From: Isoetes taiwanensis
Taxonomy: Eukaryota; Streptophyta; Lycopodiopsida; Isoetales; Isoetaceae
Direction: 5' to 3'
Length of the DNA stretch: 64,000 nt
Assembly: GCA_021234155.1 (NCBI GenBank)
Contig: JAJEKV010000285.1
Coordinates: 1 to 64,000, forward strand
In this document: in pieces, positions 1 to 10,783 of the stretch
Numbering within the stretch: position 1 is the stretch's first letter
Layout of the letters: each line of letters begins with the position of its first letter
Position numbers and translations under genes: made by a program
Notes under the pieces: model-generated
The model's database searches: none
Told to the model about the DNA's origin: nothing
What the model saw: the letters and a program-made list of their open reading frames with translations, nothing else

Positions 1-1490
1 CTACTATGTCTTGGATAGAAGAGATTGAAATGCTTGTCAATGCAATTGCAGCCCACTTTTCTCAAACAAATGATTGGAAGTTGCAAGAATGGTTCAAGAG
101 TATGCTTAGCGATTTTTGCGATTAGAAGGGATCAAAGCAATAATGTGATGGTTGAGGGGTATAATGCTATTGGTAAATTGTGTGGAGGACTTGCCCGCGA
201 TTTTGGAGTATTCAAAGGTAGAATCATTAGCCATCTTTTCAAAGTTAGCTGATTTCAAAATGATTTACCTGGCATTTTTAAGTGATATCCTTGGAGGGTT
301 AACGATTTTTGAGTAAGATGTTTCAAGCTCGGAAACATTGACATAACCAGCATAAATGACCATGTAAAATCGTAATTTTAGCAATTCGGACTTATTATAT
401 TGATGTACGAAACAGATCAGAATGCTTATCATCTTGATTCAAAGGGTTATCCTATAATCCCGGGACATCTGAACCTCCGGGTCATTTGGTTGGAAGCTTT
501 AAGGTCCTCGATACATGGAAACTAATATAGAAGCTTCAAAATATCAAAGGGAGATGGATGGGGACGATTTGGAAAATGTTATAGCTCGAAAAAGGCTTAT
601 GCCAAGGCCATATGTGATAACTTGAAGTCAGATTTGAAGATACATCCATCTTAAAAGCATTTTGGTGTTCTCTCCCATTGAATATACCTAAAATAGCTAT
701 CAGGTCAAGAAAGTTTGGGGAGGAGAGTTTTAGAGGGAGTTGATTAGGTTTTATGGCATGCCAAAGAAGGTGAAAGGAAGGCAAATAAATGACACCTTTA
801 ATCAATGGAGATGATTTGAGGCGTGAGTATTCGATTACAAGCTTCATGCTTCAAACCTAATTGGCAAGACATAAGAGTTTGGATGAAGTGTGTTCAATAA
901 TTGGTTCAAGTCCAAAGAAATGAAATGCGTTCTGAAATATCTTGACCTTACTTCAAATTAGTTCTGTTTCAATGTGCAAGCAATGCACTTTGTGAGAGTA
1001 TTTTCAGCCATAGAACTAGTATAAAAAGTAGATGGCGACCATTACTTAGGTGATTGCGGTTTAAGTGCATGTCTCTCTATTGTTGTAAATGGGCCTCCTT
1101 GTGCAAGAGACTTTGACTTCTTCACACAAAGCATAGAACTGTGAAAAATAAGGCTGAGAATCGTGGTCGAATTATCTATTCGGACAGCCCAAGTCGCTAT
1201 TTAGCTTAGTGGACTTTTTGGAAGGAAATTTTTGTGGATTGTAATACCTTTGCTATGCCATTTTGTAATACATATTTTTTTCATAAAAATCTTAACTTTT
1301 ATTACTTTGTTCGTATTGTTGTCTACTTTTTTTTTTGGCTCAAGGCATTTTCCGATAGTTTTAACTAGTTATAGGATTTGCCGGTTGGAAAAATTATAAT
1401 CCGGTACCCTTAAATATTAGGAGGATTTTCACTAGTAGAGGGAGTTTCTAATTTCGAACCCTGGTTTTAACATACAACCCAACCAAACGA
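1..1490. other. No recognisable gene; AT-rich spacer
   Basis: Only short open frames without recognisable domains are seen on either strand. Around 963-1040 on the plus strand one frame reads QCASNALCESIF followed by SHRTSIKSRW. This faintly recalls the conserved C-terminal dimerisation core of hAT transposases, but it is too short and too diverged to call. Confidence 0.4.
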
Positions 1491-1499
1491 TGACGTCAT

Positions 1500-2700
1500 T
1501 GGACCTACGGAGTCTGTGGCTAGACATGGAATCTTTAATGCCTCTACGGATTTTGATTTAGACGGAGATGGCCACGGAAGGTAAATCTCAAAAAATGCTG
1601 CAGCGGTAGTGCAAAAATGTCTAAAATGCCTCTTTGTTGCAGCCATACAGCGTCGATTGTAGCTGGAAATCATGGATGTAGTTGTAAACGAAGTTAACTT
1701 CGGCAAGGCCAGCGGCATGGCTCCTCGTGCAAGGTATTCGGTTTTTTACTCTGTTTTAAAGCTTTTGATTACGGCATTTTAAGCTTTGGCTATGGCGGAA
1801 TAGAAGATTTAACATATGTTAAACTGCAGAATCGCCGTATACAAGGCTTTATATCGAAGATTTGGGGGCTTTGTTTCGGATGTGGTAGCAGCGGTGGATC
1901 AGGTTTGTAATTAATCACTTCAAGAATTTTTGCCCTGTTTTTTGCTTAAAAAACTCGGCGCTGAAGCAAATTTGAGTAATCCAGGCTGTGAGAGATGGAG
2001 TAGGCGTGCTGAATCTATCAGTCGGACCCAATACGCCACCCAGCAGCAGAAGTGCGACATTTTTGAACATATTTGATCTGGCTCTTCTTACGGCAGTAAA
2101 GGCAGGGGTTTTTGTAGCTCAGGCAGCGGGAAATGGAGGGCCATATCCTCTTTTGGTCCATGGATTACTTCCGTCATTGCCGGTCTGGATGATCGAAGCT
2201 ACCCCAATTGGGTCGAGCTCGGAAACAGCAAATCACCCGTGAAATCGGTCTTGCACGTAAATTCTCAACCACCCACTAAGAAAATCTCTCGATTTGATGC
2301 CAGAAACGGTTTAAAGCTGATGATTTGAAGCATTTTTTGCAGCTCCGATGGTAGGAAATGGCATGTACAAGCTCATTTTGGCCAGGGATGTGACAGTAAA
2401 TGCTTCAAATTTCTACTTTAGCCCGGATGATTGCCAGGATTCGACCCTTTCGACAGAGCAGCTGTGGAAGGAAATATTTTGGTTTGCACATATTCCTTCA
2501 GCTTCATATTTGGTGGTGCGACCATGAGACAGGTTGCAGCGACGGTTTCAAACCTGAACGCCAAAGGATTTGTTATGGTAGTTGAATCCGATTTGGCGGG
2601 AAGCAAGTTTGATCCAATTCCGACTTCCGTTTCCGGCATTGTGTCGCTTCTCGAAACGAACTCTAGACGATTCTGCATTGATGGGCAGCAAAGAACACTA
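1500..2700 (+). pseudogene. Subtilisin-like serine protease, SBT2-like, degenerate multi-exon remnant
   Basis: This is the middle of a plant subtilase, a secreted serine protease. Exon pieces at about 1522-1580, 1643-1733, 1830-1902 and 1985-2250, and sequence from about 2344, join through GT-AG introns of 62, 96 and 82 bp. Splicing of the first intron restores DGHGSHTASIVAGNHG, which holds the catalytic His. Later exons read ASGMAPRAR, IAVYKALYRRFGGFVSDVV, AVRDGVGVLNLSVGP, VKAGVFVAQAAGNGGP (Asn oxyanion region) and SFGPWITSVIAGLDDRSYPN. The last block matches the PA-domain insert (VEGNILVCTYSFSF, KGFVMVVES). Breaks: one base is lost near 2148, and the frame changes again near 2425-2440 and after about 2670. 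No prodomain, catalytic Asp exon or GTSM Ser block is found. The family call is confident; the SBT2 subgroup rests on remembered family sequence. Confidence 0.82.
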
Positions 2701-3133
2701 ATAAAGGCCCTATAGCAAAAGGATACGAAGAAAGCAAAACATTGTTTGGAGCACCTGCACCATATGGTTTCAGATACGCTCCAGGTTTTAATGCAGCAAA
2801 CGTAGCCATAGACTTCAAGGATTTGATCGACAGCGTATCCAACCTATGAGCATTATTCACTGTAGCAACTTGAATGGAGCCAGAAATATGTGAGCCATTA
2901 TATCAGCATAGAATGTGCGCAACAAGCTCTGACCTATGCTTCAGGGAATACTCAGGGGATTCCTTTTGTAGATCCTCTTCGGAGAGCAATTTATGACTAT
3001 TTCCACTGCCTACTGGGTTTGAATCCTCTGTTTTCTGTAGAAAATCAGAGATCTACAGCAGAAGAATGGATATGAATAGATGGAATGGGTCTGGTTGGAA
3101 CAGCCCCAACCGTAGCACATATATATGCCTCAG

Positions 3134-3206
3134 AGAGGCGTGACTGTGCCAAGAGGCACGACTGTGCCAAGAGGCGTGACTACTGTGCCAAGAGGCACGA
3201 CTGTAC
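3134..3206. repeat. Short minisatellite, about 18-21 bp unit
   Basis: Four imperfect tandem copies of a unit close to AAGAGGCACGACTGTGCC are visible, alternating GGCGTGAC and GGCACGAC versions. In translation they give a misleading Cys-Ala-Lys-Arg repeat. Confidence 0.75.
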
Positions 3207-3344
3207 GTGGACATGCAGAGGCTTAGTTTCAACATTTTCCTTAATACTCCAAGTAAAAGTTACACTACGCAGCAACATTTTTTATATGACTTGGATATGC
3301 TTGAAGGTGGGATCATTACTTAACTAGAGTTTCTGAATTGGACC

Positions 3345-3392
3345 AGGAAGACACTTCTGTTCATCTTGAGGAAGACACTTCTGTTCATCTTG
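3345..3392. repeat. Two tandem copies of a 24-bp unit
   Basis: A 24-bp unit (core GACACTTCTGTTCATCTTGA) is repeated twice in direct tandem with essentially no divergence, suggesting recent slippage. Confidence 0.8.
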
Positions 3393-4289
3393 AGCTTGGT
3401 AAAAATCAAGGTTTTTAACAGGGGAAATTTTTCTGCGCTGCCAAAGCGGAGCACTGATCTGCAGCTGCATCATAGGAGCTGACACAGAGCTTGGAAAAAA
3501 AAAAATTAGGATGAACAACTCAGCAAAAATTTTCAGGATGAACAACTTCGGCAATGCATACTCCGAGATTTGATAAAGCGGAGCATTTTGCTTCCAACCC
3601 GCGAGCTCGAAGCTTGATGGTGTTTTGCCCGGATCTCATAGCTAGATAAATCATATTCAAATCGGGCACACCGGTAACGCCGCTTTTGAGCGATTTAACC
3701 CTCTTCGCCTCCGTTGTGACCTTGAGCAATAATCTCTTCCAGAACGCCGGATGTTGTCTATCTGTGCGGTCATATATTGAGCAGAGCAAATAATCGTATT
3801 GGACAATATTGCATGACGGACCATCTCCATGATGCATATCATAAATTTGTTCTTACCATATGGAAAGCTATTGGGTTAATGGGTCATGTTTTATTCATAT
3901 GCATTTTGAATAACCATTTTGCATAGATATATTGGCAACTATAGAGGTTAGAATTCTCCATGATCAAACACAGTTCAATTTTTGTATGTTTGGAACTTAG
4001 ATTCTTTTTATTTAATACAAAATATCTTTTGTAACGAGTCGTTATGATCAATATTCTTCTATCGTGCGGGCACTGAACACAAGGAAAAAAAATGCAGGTT
4101 CAAATTCTGCATGTTCTAGCATGTATAGACGAGAGTTGGAGAACGTTAGCGGCCAAGGCCGCCAGCGATAAGTTTCTTTGTATATATAAGCTGTGTTCCT
4201 TTTCTATTTGATGTAATATTTTCGGGCCAAAAAATACCCGAAGACAACACGTACTTAAAAAAAAAACAAAAGATTAGAAAAGGAGTGCC

Positions 4290-4526
4290 ACTAGGCACGG
4301 CCACATGTGACATTTTCTTACCCCCATCCATATACGTTTCCCCATACTGGAGAGGAGGGGGCCTCCAAAAAGAGGAAAGGACCTCCAAAAATGTTATGGA
4401 AATGGTAAGGGAAGGGGCTAAAAGAAGGAGTACAAAAATGTGACCTCCACATTAAAGTGGGGGCCTCCACCCCTAAATTTGAAAAAGGGGGAAGAGGGTA
4501 CCTCAAAAAATGTGGCCGTGCCTAGT
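4290..4526. mobile_element. MITE-like element with 17-bp terminal inverted repeats
   Basis: The ends are perfect inverted repeats: ACTAGGCACGGCCACAT at 4290-4306 and its reverse complement at 4510-4526. The 237-bp interior is rich in GGGG and CCTCC tracts and has no coding capacity. AGTGCC lies just left of the element and again 6 bp right of it, so a clean target-site duplication is not certain. The size and ends fit a non-autonomous DNA transposon. The superfamily is unresolved: the left end can be read as starting CACTA, but the right end reads TAGTA. Confidence 0.65.
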
Positions 4527-4529
4527 AAT

Positions 4530-6998
4530 TGAAGTGCCAGTCAACAACATAGCCTACATTAGGTGACACATCCTCTATCGGATCACATCACAAAAGGTAA
4601 AGAATTTATGGAGAATCGCGGATCAGAAGGGAAGTCCCTGGCTATGGTGCCATTTTAGAAGATCCAGAGTCCTTGGAAATCAGGTATCCTTCTTCTTCTG
4701 CTTATGCAGTGTTAGATTTTAGCTCAACAGCTTCTCCAATCTGACAACCTCTTCATGGATTTGGTCACCATGGTTTTCCCAGTTTAGGGTATGCTTTAGC
4801 TGTCTGAAGCGCCACAACTGCCGCACATAAAGGATCCTACTCCAGTTCCTCTGTTTGTACATCTCTGCCGGAGTCTACAAGAAAATAAAATATGCTGCCT
4901 TGAATTGATGGCCATGGCCATCTTGTCAGCTCACATGATTCTAAGATAAACCATTCCTTCTCCCCCTTAAAACCCACTTGTGTGCTCGTATTTTGGAAAT
5001 TCCTATTCCATTAAGCGGCTTTCTAATGTCCCAAAACAAATCTGGTTCATAGGCGCATTTTTCAATTCCTCTATTTTGCTAAACAACAAACCCATTTCTT
5101 CAATTTGTCGGCCTGGAAAAGTCAGAGCATATAAGAGCGATTTACAGTGTGAGCAGAAGGATTCAGGCAAGGCATATGGTAAATTCCCTTTTGGTTGAAG
5201 GAGAAGATTATAGTGATGTAGACTCTAGTTTTTATTTGCAACAAATTATTGATTCAAGAAATCCAAAAATTCTCGGTTTTTTAGTTGTGGAAATTCTGGG
5301 AATGGGCGAGCTTTAAGGGAAATCCGGATCTGCTTTCCAGGTGAAGAAATCCTTTATTCACCAGACCTTCTACTAAGAGTTGTGCTTATGAAGTTTTTCC
5401 TGACAGTCAATTACATCATTGAAATCTACGTACCTATATATAGCGAAGTGAATCAATGCTTGAGAGAGTGGGACATATAATCTTAATGTCTTAATGGTCT
5501 CACCCTCAAGCTTCATCTGGCCTTCAATCTTCATAGGTTCATATCCATGTTTGGACTAACAATACTAACAAAACTGTTTTTTATTACTGTAACATGTCTT
5601 CTATTGGATCAATAGAGAAGCAAATAGAAGAGGCTTTATCGACTAAAACATGGTGTGAATATTTAATCCAACAAGAGCAGGTATCCTGAACATCTACAGC
5701 TTATGTTGCTGGAGCATTAGTAAATAATTTCTTTAACCTAGGGAGCATAATGTTTTGCAGGCTTCAATAATGAGTAAGCACCTATCAAGTAATGAGAATA
5801 CAAGGTGACTAGCATGGCTAAGTTCGTAAGCAATATTATATAACAAATAAACTCTGACATACTTGCAAACATGAGAAAAGTTTTTCGCATGCTTTCACTT
5901 GAAGCCTTTTTCTGATCAAGACAGTTTTGCAACTTCCAGAAGGAATACAAATATTGGATATGCAATGTGAAGCAAGTTGCATTTGAAGGTGACAAATTAT
6001 TCATTAAATGGATGACCTAATGGTGATAGTTGTAATACGATGCTTTATTTGCAGATACTATCATGTTTGTTGTTAGTAGCGAATCATGTTAAAGCATCTA
6101 TCAGGGTTTAAAAGCATGCATAATCAGTTCCTCTGATGGTTCAGATGAGATACTTCAAAACGCTCCATAGCTACCAAAGAATATAAATGTTTTAGCCAAG
6201 TCCGTGTTCAATATCGGACGAAGTTGTAGCATAAAAAGCACTAATGTTTATGCAGCTTCAGAAATAATCAAGCAGTGCTTAGTCATTTAATTCTTTTTGG
6301 CATTTTAGTAAATCTTTGTTATTTCCAAGTATGTGCAATTATAATTCACAAATAGGTTTGGCCTTCAAGATTTGGTAAAAGAACCCATGGTGGTGTTAGT
6401 CTTTTAAGGATAAAGTACCTCAATTGAATTTTTCTCATAGTACATGGTGTTAGGAAACTACCGGAAAATGCGCCCACTAGTGTTGGGCATTTTGTTTCGA
6501 TAAAATTGAATGCCTCTGTTTTCCATATATGAAATTGGATGGCCTTGGTTCCCATATTTCTATATTGAACTATTTAAGAGATTTTCAAGAGGATCTAAAT
6601 GTTTTTCCAACAAAAATTGCTGCAGTTCTTTAGAAAAATGTCTTTCCTATTTATAAATATTTGTAGGGCATTTTGTCATATATTTGCAAAATTGTGAAAA
6701 TGCCCATATTTTAGGGATACATTTTGGTCCGCACTTGGTAAAACTCGCTTGGATGCTGACATCATGACCCCTATGCATTTGGTGAAAACTTCGTTGGATG
6801 CTAACACCAATACTGCAATAATATCATCGAACCAATAAAGGGATTCTTATATACACTTCATAAGGTTTGCTCTGCAATTGTTATAGTATTTTTTATGTTA
6901 AACAACTTGAATCATGTCTTTCATTGTTCAATGACCAAAAAGGTAATAAAAAAGCTTCCCCATTGTAGCTTTGCAATGCCTTACAACTAAGAAAAAAA
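4530..6998. other. No recognisable gene
   Basis: AT-rich sequence with only short open frames and no domain, tRNA or strong repeat structure that I can see. Confidence 0.4.
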
Positions 6999-7050
6999 AT
7001 TGTAACATAGGAATCCTAGACCATATACAACTTAAACAAATATCTATATA

Positions 7051-7504
7051 CAAAATGGAAGTTGGTCGCTGGAATTCGTTTTGATTGTGCCACGTGTCCT
7101 TCATTCCATTGCGGAATGGAAGTTGGGACGAGCTTTCCGCTCATCCGGTACCAAGAAACCGCCAATCCGCAATCCGGTAAGAAGAAATCGCGGTAATCCG
7201 GGCGCCCTCGCGGGCTATGGCTATGGGATGATTCTCGGGCGCCCAATGCTCTACTTAATCCTTTAGAAAGTCCAAGAATCATACAGATTTAATCATTTGC
7301 AGCTTCAAAATCCCCTATTTTTCAACTTGGACGGAACCTTTTGGACGAAAATCTCAAGCCTTTCCACCGTAAATCAAAGCCTTTATCTTCTTTCGATTCT
7401 TGCGTAAACAAGAACCGTAAATCGAAGCCTTTTATTCGCTTCTATTCTTGCGTAAACAAGAACCCAGCCCACCGTAAATTGATGCGCCCTAACTTCCATT
7501 TTGT
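7051..7504. mobile_element. Candidate foldback insertion with short inverted termini
   Basis: CAAAATGGAAGTT at the left end (about 7052) recurs inverted as AACTTCCATTTTG at about 7490-7503, with further partial matching into the flanking GCGCC or GTCGC. The interior is CpG-rich and includes two direct copies of an approximately 48-bp segment (7367-7414 and 7415-7463, each ending TTGCGTAAACAAGAA). There is no coding sequence. The boundaries are approximate. Confidence 0.4.
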
Positions 7505-7606
7505 TGGGGAATGGGGTCGCCCTTCCGGTTTAAAAGGGACCCCCCGGCCGCCGGTCGGTGGCCCCCCTTCCAAACCGGAAAGGGGCTCCCCCCTTCCATT
7601 CCCCAA
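7505..7606. repeat. GC-rich long hairpin
   Basis: The left arm begins TTGGGGAATGG and runs through CCTTCCGGTTT. The right arm carries AAACCGGAAAGG and ends CCATTCCCCAA. The arms can pair over about 30 bp with small bulges, around a very GC-rich loop containing GGCCGCCGG. It directly abuts the 7051-7504 block. Confidence 0.7.
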
Positions 7607-7817
7607 TACAACTCAAACAAATATTTGTAGCATAGAACTCCTAAACCATATACCTCGATCCTCGCAATATCCAGATCACGTATACAACTAAAAGAAATAT
7701 TTGTAGCATAGAACTCTTGGACCATAATCCCGCAACACCCAGATCACCCAACTGATATCAAACCTGACGTAGACTCCATTTTGATTAGGAAAAACTCAAA
7801 CTGTAAAGCGGGTCGAC

Positions 7818-7909
7818 AAAAGAAATGTTCGCGGCAATCCAATAACTTTTAGAACTTACAAGAAATTTATAGCAGCGGCCAAGTTGGCCGCCACGAACAT
7901 TTCTTTGGT
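7818..7909. repeat. Small foldback (about 92 bp) with central palindrome
   Basis: AAAGAAATGTTCGCGGC at about 7819-7835 pairs with GCCGCCACGAACATTTCTTT at about 7887-7906. Inside lies the near-perfect palindrome GCGGCCAAGTTGGCCGC (7873-7889). This could be a miniature element or a hairpin. Confidence 0.55.
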
Positions 7910-8003
7910 TCTAAACTTGCAAGGTTGGACCACTGTTAACGTCCAACATTTGACGATGAGATACTTGCCTAGTAACAGATTTGGTAATTACACCAGTTCC
8001 CAG

Positions 8004-8048
8004 AGAAATGCAGCAATCCACGGGTGAGAGAAATGCAGCAATCCACAG
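8004..8048. repeat. Tandem duplication of about 24 bp
   Basis: GAGAAATGCAGCAATCCAC occurs twice, separated by a few bases. A similar imperfect duplication around GGATACCCC follows at about 8181-8245. Confidence 0.65.
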
Positions 8049-8249
8049 TCCTAGTGCCTGCTCTACAATCTCATCGGTTAATGATGCATGTAAGTATGAT
8101 GATGTTCAGTCATGTAACTCTTTCACTTTCACGTGGGTACCTATTAGCAATAGCTCCTTCGGTCATTACATCAAAATAGAATATGGATACCCCAATAATT
8201 ACTTCTGGCCAAAAAAGAACATGGATACCCCCATAATTACATCTGGCAT

Positions 8250-9430
8250 GCATCCACAACGCATTTCAAAGCTTCACAATGTGGGATTGAGAATATTTGG
8301 ATGATTTTAGCACTTACAGGTGATGGTTCTATTCAACGAGGAAAAATTCCTGAACATAGTTGTTACCATATTTCCTAACACAAATAAAACCCATCAAAGT
8401 CATCACCTTGACACAAATAAACACATTCAAACCTTGTTAGCAAGGTTCCAATATGGGCCTAACCAATTTTTAAGGGCATAATTTATTTATTCTTTCGGTT
8501 TGAAGGGGATGTTGGTAAAATTATGTGTGCCCTCCATTTTAAGTTGCAAAGCAAGTGTCTTGTAAGACTTAAAACTTGATATAAAGATTGATTACATATA
8601 CCTGCATATTTGCTTATAAGAAAGGAACATACACTGGGATTTAAACACCATGGTTGTTTCAACTGCAATTAGACAGAAGAAAGTCTGCTGAAATTCTTTC
8701 CTCTATAAACATACATTTTACATCCACAATATCTGCCAAACCTTTACTACAAATAAGCCGCTCAAAATTTGCCCCAACCAAAAGCCAAAGCCCGGATATT
8801 ATTCAAATACATATAGACATAGAGTGGTGGGCTTTAGAAGCTGCACCACTATAACCAACCTCCATCTAGAATAGTCTCTGTAATTAATGGTCATGAACCT
8901 ACAAGCGTAAAACAAGAAAAAACAACCACCACAAAAACAACTATTAAAAAAAAAATAAGCAAGCACTCGTGATGCATCTCTACTTACAGATGGCCACTTA
9001 AAAAGGCAAGGTACATGTGATGCATCTCAATCCTGTTCTCTTTAGTAGTTGAGGTGCTTTTATTGGTTTCCACTGATGGGTTAAATACCAAGGGCTGTGT
9101 GGCACCTAGATAGAGCTTCTTTCCATTTCTCGCACTAACTTTTTCTTAACTATACACATAGCATCAGATGCTTTGATTGGAAATGAAAAACAGTTTCCAT
9201 TTACTGTCAAGACCGAAATATAGAAGGAGCTGCAAGAAAATTCTAGCCATTTCATCTTTCTTGAATATTCAATCTCTTTGTTATCCTCCAGGTTCAAAAC
9301 CTTTCCATTTCCTTCTAAGTATGAATCTGAATCTAATCCCTTCGGTTCCCTTCTATTATGTTCCTAAACCATATAGAATGGACTCTAAAGAAAGATTCTA
9401 TGATCTTTCTCTCTAAATGATTCTTGCTCG
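8250..9430. other. No recognisable gene
   Basis: AT-rich spacer. The open frames are short and show no family features. Confidence 0.4.
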
Positions 9431-9468
9431 AATGACATTCCCCACGCCAGTACACATTATTAGGGCGA

Positions 9469-10200
9469 GACGCCATGGCATCCAATACCAGATTTAATGT
9501 AGTCACGCTCACAAAAGACGAGATGCTAGTGAAAGCAGCCATCTCGGGCCGTGGTAGGCGCGATTGAAGGAATCGCCTTTGTATGTTGACCGAGACCTGA
9601 TCCCGGCCCAACAAGAAGACCGCAGGCACGAGTTGGCCAAAGTTAAAAGCATTTGAAGACAGGGAGGAGCTGCAGGACTGATTCGGGGCAAGATGCAAAT
9701 TTTCAGGCCGCCAAATGCCGCGAATCACGCTAACCCTCCAAAGAGCCCCCGACCATGCCATCGCTTCGCCATAGCAGCCGAGACGACGCTTCAAGTTGCC
9801 TCATTCACATTGCTCACACATCTCAGCCGCTTCTACTCGCCACCCCTTCGCCGCCGCCATGAATCCCCTAACTCTTTGCCGCTAACGATGGCCTCCGTGA
9901 TGGTCTCCAGGAATTGCCGGGGCTTCCCATGGCGTAAGGGAGATAGTCTCAACTCATTGCCGCAGACATGGATCTCATCTTCCTTATGGAAACATGGGAG
10001 CATGCGGGACCACGGGATACCCGATTTGCCGTGATACCGGCTACTCAATCTTCAATGATTGCACAGGAAAGCGGGGGCATGGAGGGGTTGCCTGCTGCTA
10101 TCGAACGGCCTTGGCACAGTCAATCTCCTTGTTCAAGATAGACAAGCACAACCGGTACTTGTGGATGTGTGTGCAAAACTGCAGTAGCAGACCCCTCTTT
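9469..10200 (+). mobile_element. LINE A copy 1, 5' portion (interrupted by LINE B)
   Basis: This is the 5' part of a non-LTR retrotransposon. It starts with a gag-like head (ATG at 9475, MASNTRFNVVTLTKDEML; later DLIPAQQEDRRHELAKVK in a shifted frame). From about 9907 comes the beginning of an AP-type endonuclease: RNCRGFPWRKGDSLNSL, DLICL-like core, ETWEH-like segment, and CTGKRGHGGVACCYR at about 10054-10098, ending LWMCVQNCSSRPLF. The endonuclease stretch aligns with the minus-strand copy at 38280-38600. Several frameshifts and stops are present. The reading breaks at CCCCTCTTT (10192-10200) and resumes at 17507, because LINE B is inserted here. The 5' boundary is approximate. Confidence 0.8.
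10192..10200. repeat. Left target-site duplication of LINE B
   Basis: CCCCTCTTT occurs here and again at 17498-17506, immediately flanking LINE B. Joining across it restores the LINE A endonuclease reading (…RPLF then VVACYFPHAES). Confidence 0.85.
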
Positions 10201-10783
10201 ATTTTATTTTATTTTTTTTTGAGGGCAAGGGGTTTTTTATATTTCATTAAAGAAAAGTACATAATACAAAAAGAGGCATTCTGCATCAAACCAAGGGGAT
10301 CTCCCTGGTTGAGACCGAATCCTGTACCACAAGTACTGATATACAACATATGAACAGATAATTTAGCTGATCTTATAATGGTCAGTTTTAATCCAAAGCT
10401 TTATGGCCATGGTATACAGAGGCCAATTTACTGTCTGAAAAACAAGAAGGAACAAAGTCAACCTAGGATACATCCACCAAGTCTTGGATAAGTAAGGTTG
10501 TCCACTTTTGAGTTGCCAAAAATCCTGAGCATTTTGTCCGGGCTTCCCTAATCAATTTAGTGTAGTCCATTAGCAAAGATAACATGAGCTTCCCAAGCCA
10601 CGCCATTTGTGGAAGAGGTTAAGGAAGATCTGTTTCAGACTATTAAATCTCCATACCTCATGCTGATTTAATATCTTCCTTATAGCTTTAGCATGAATCA
10701 TTTCCTGCTTCAGTTTAATCAAGTTGTCAGCCAGATCTGATCTTGACATCCTGGAGTCCTCAGAATTATCCTCCTCGAATAGC

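Larger units (their letters stand above)
2700..4285. other. Degenerate region downstream of the subtilase remnant
   Basis: A short open stretch at about 2716-2850 contains GAPAPYGFRYAPGFNA and has no family I recognise. At 3586-3642 one frame reads FCFQPASSKLDGVLPGSHS. It resembles the subtilase segment FxFQPADxLKPDVLAPGS just ahead of the catalytic Ser, so it may be a last trace of the same gene. The remainder is AT-rich and has no gene I can support. Confidence 0.3.
6999..7755. repeat. Three copies of an approximately 75-bp unit flanking a GC-rich insertion
   Basis: The unit has the form TGTAGCATAGAACTCCTAAA, then ACCATATAC, with ATACAACTCAAACAAATAT nearby. It occurs partially at about 6999-7045 and twice in tandem at about 7607-7679 and 7680-7752. 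The 7051-7606 block, of much higher GC content, lies between the first copy and the tandem pair. This looks like an insertion into a pre-existing repeat. Confidence 0.6.

Noticed and set aside
963-1040. hAT transposase C-terminus
   Set aside because: Only a handful of residues resemble the motif, and surrounding frames show no transposase sequence.
3053-3235. HASWHSRASWHSH-like repeat peptide
   Set aside because: It is the reverse reading of an 18-21 bp minisatellite, not a protein repeat.
9333-9794. 153-codon minus-strand frame upstream of LINE A
   Set aside because: It is antisense to the gag-like head of LINE A, which reads on the plus strand and continues into the endonuclease.
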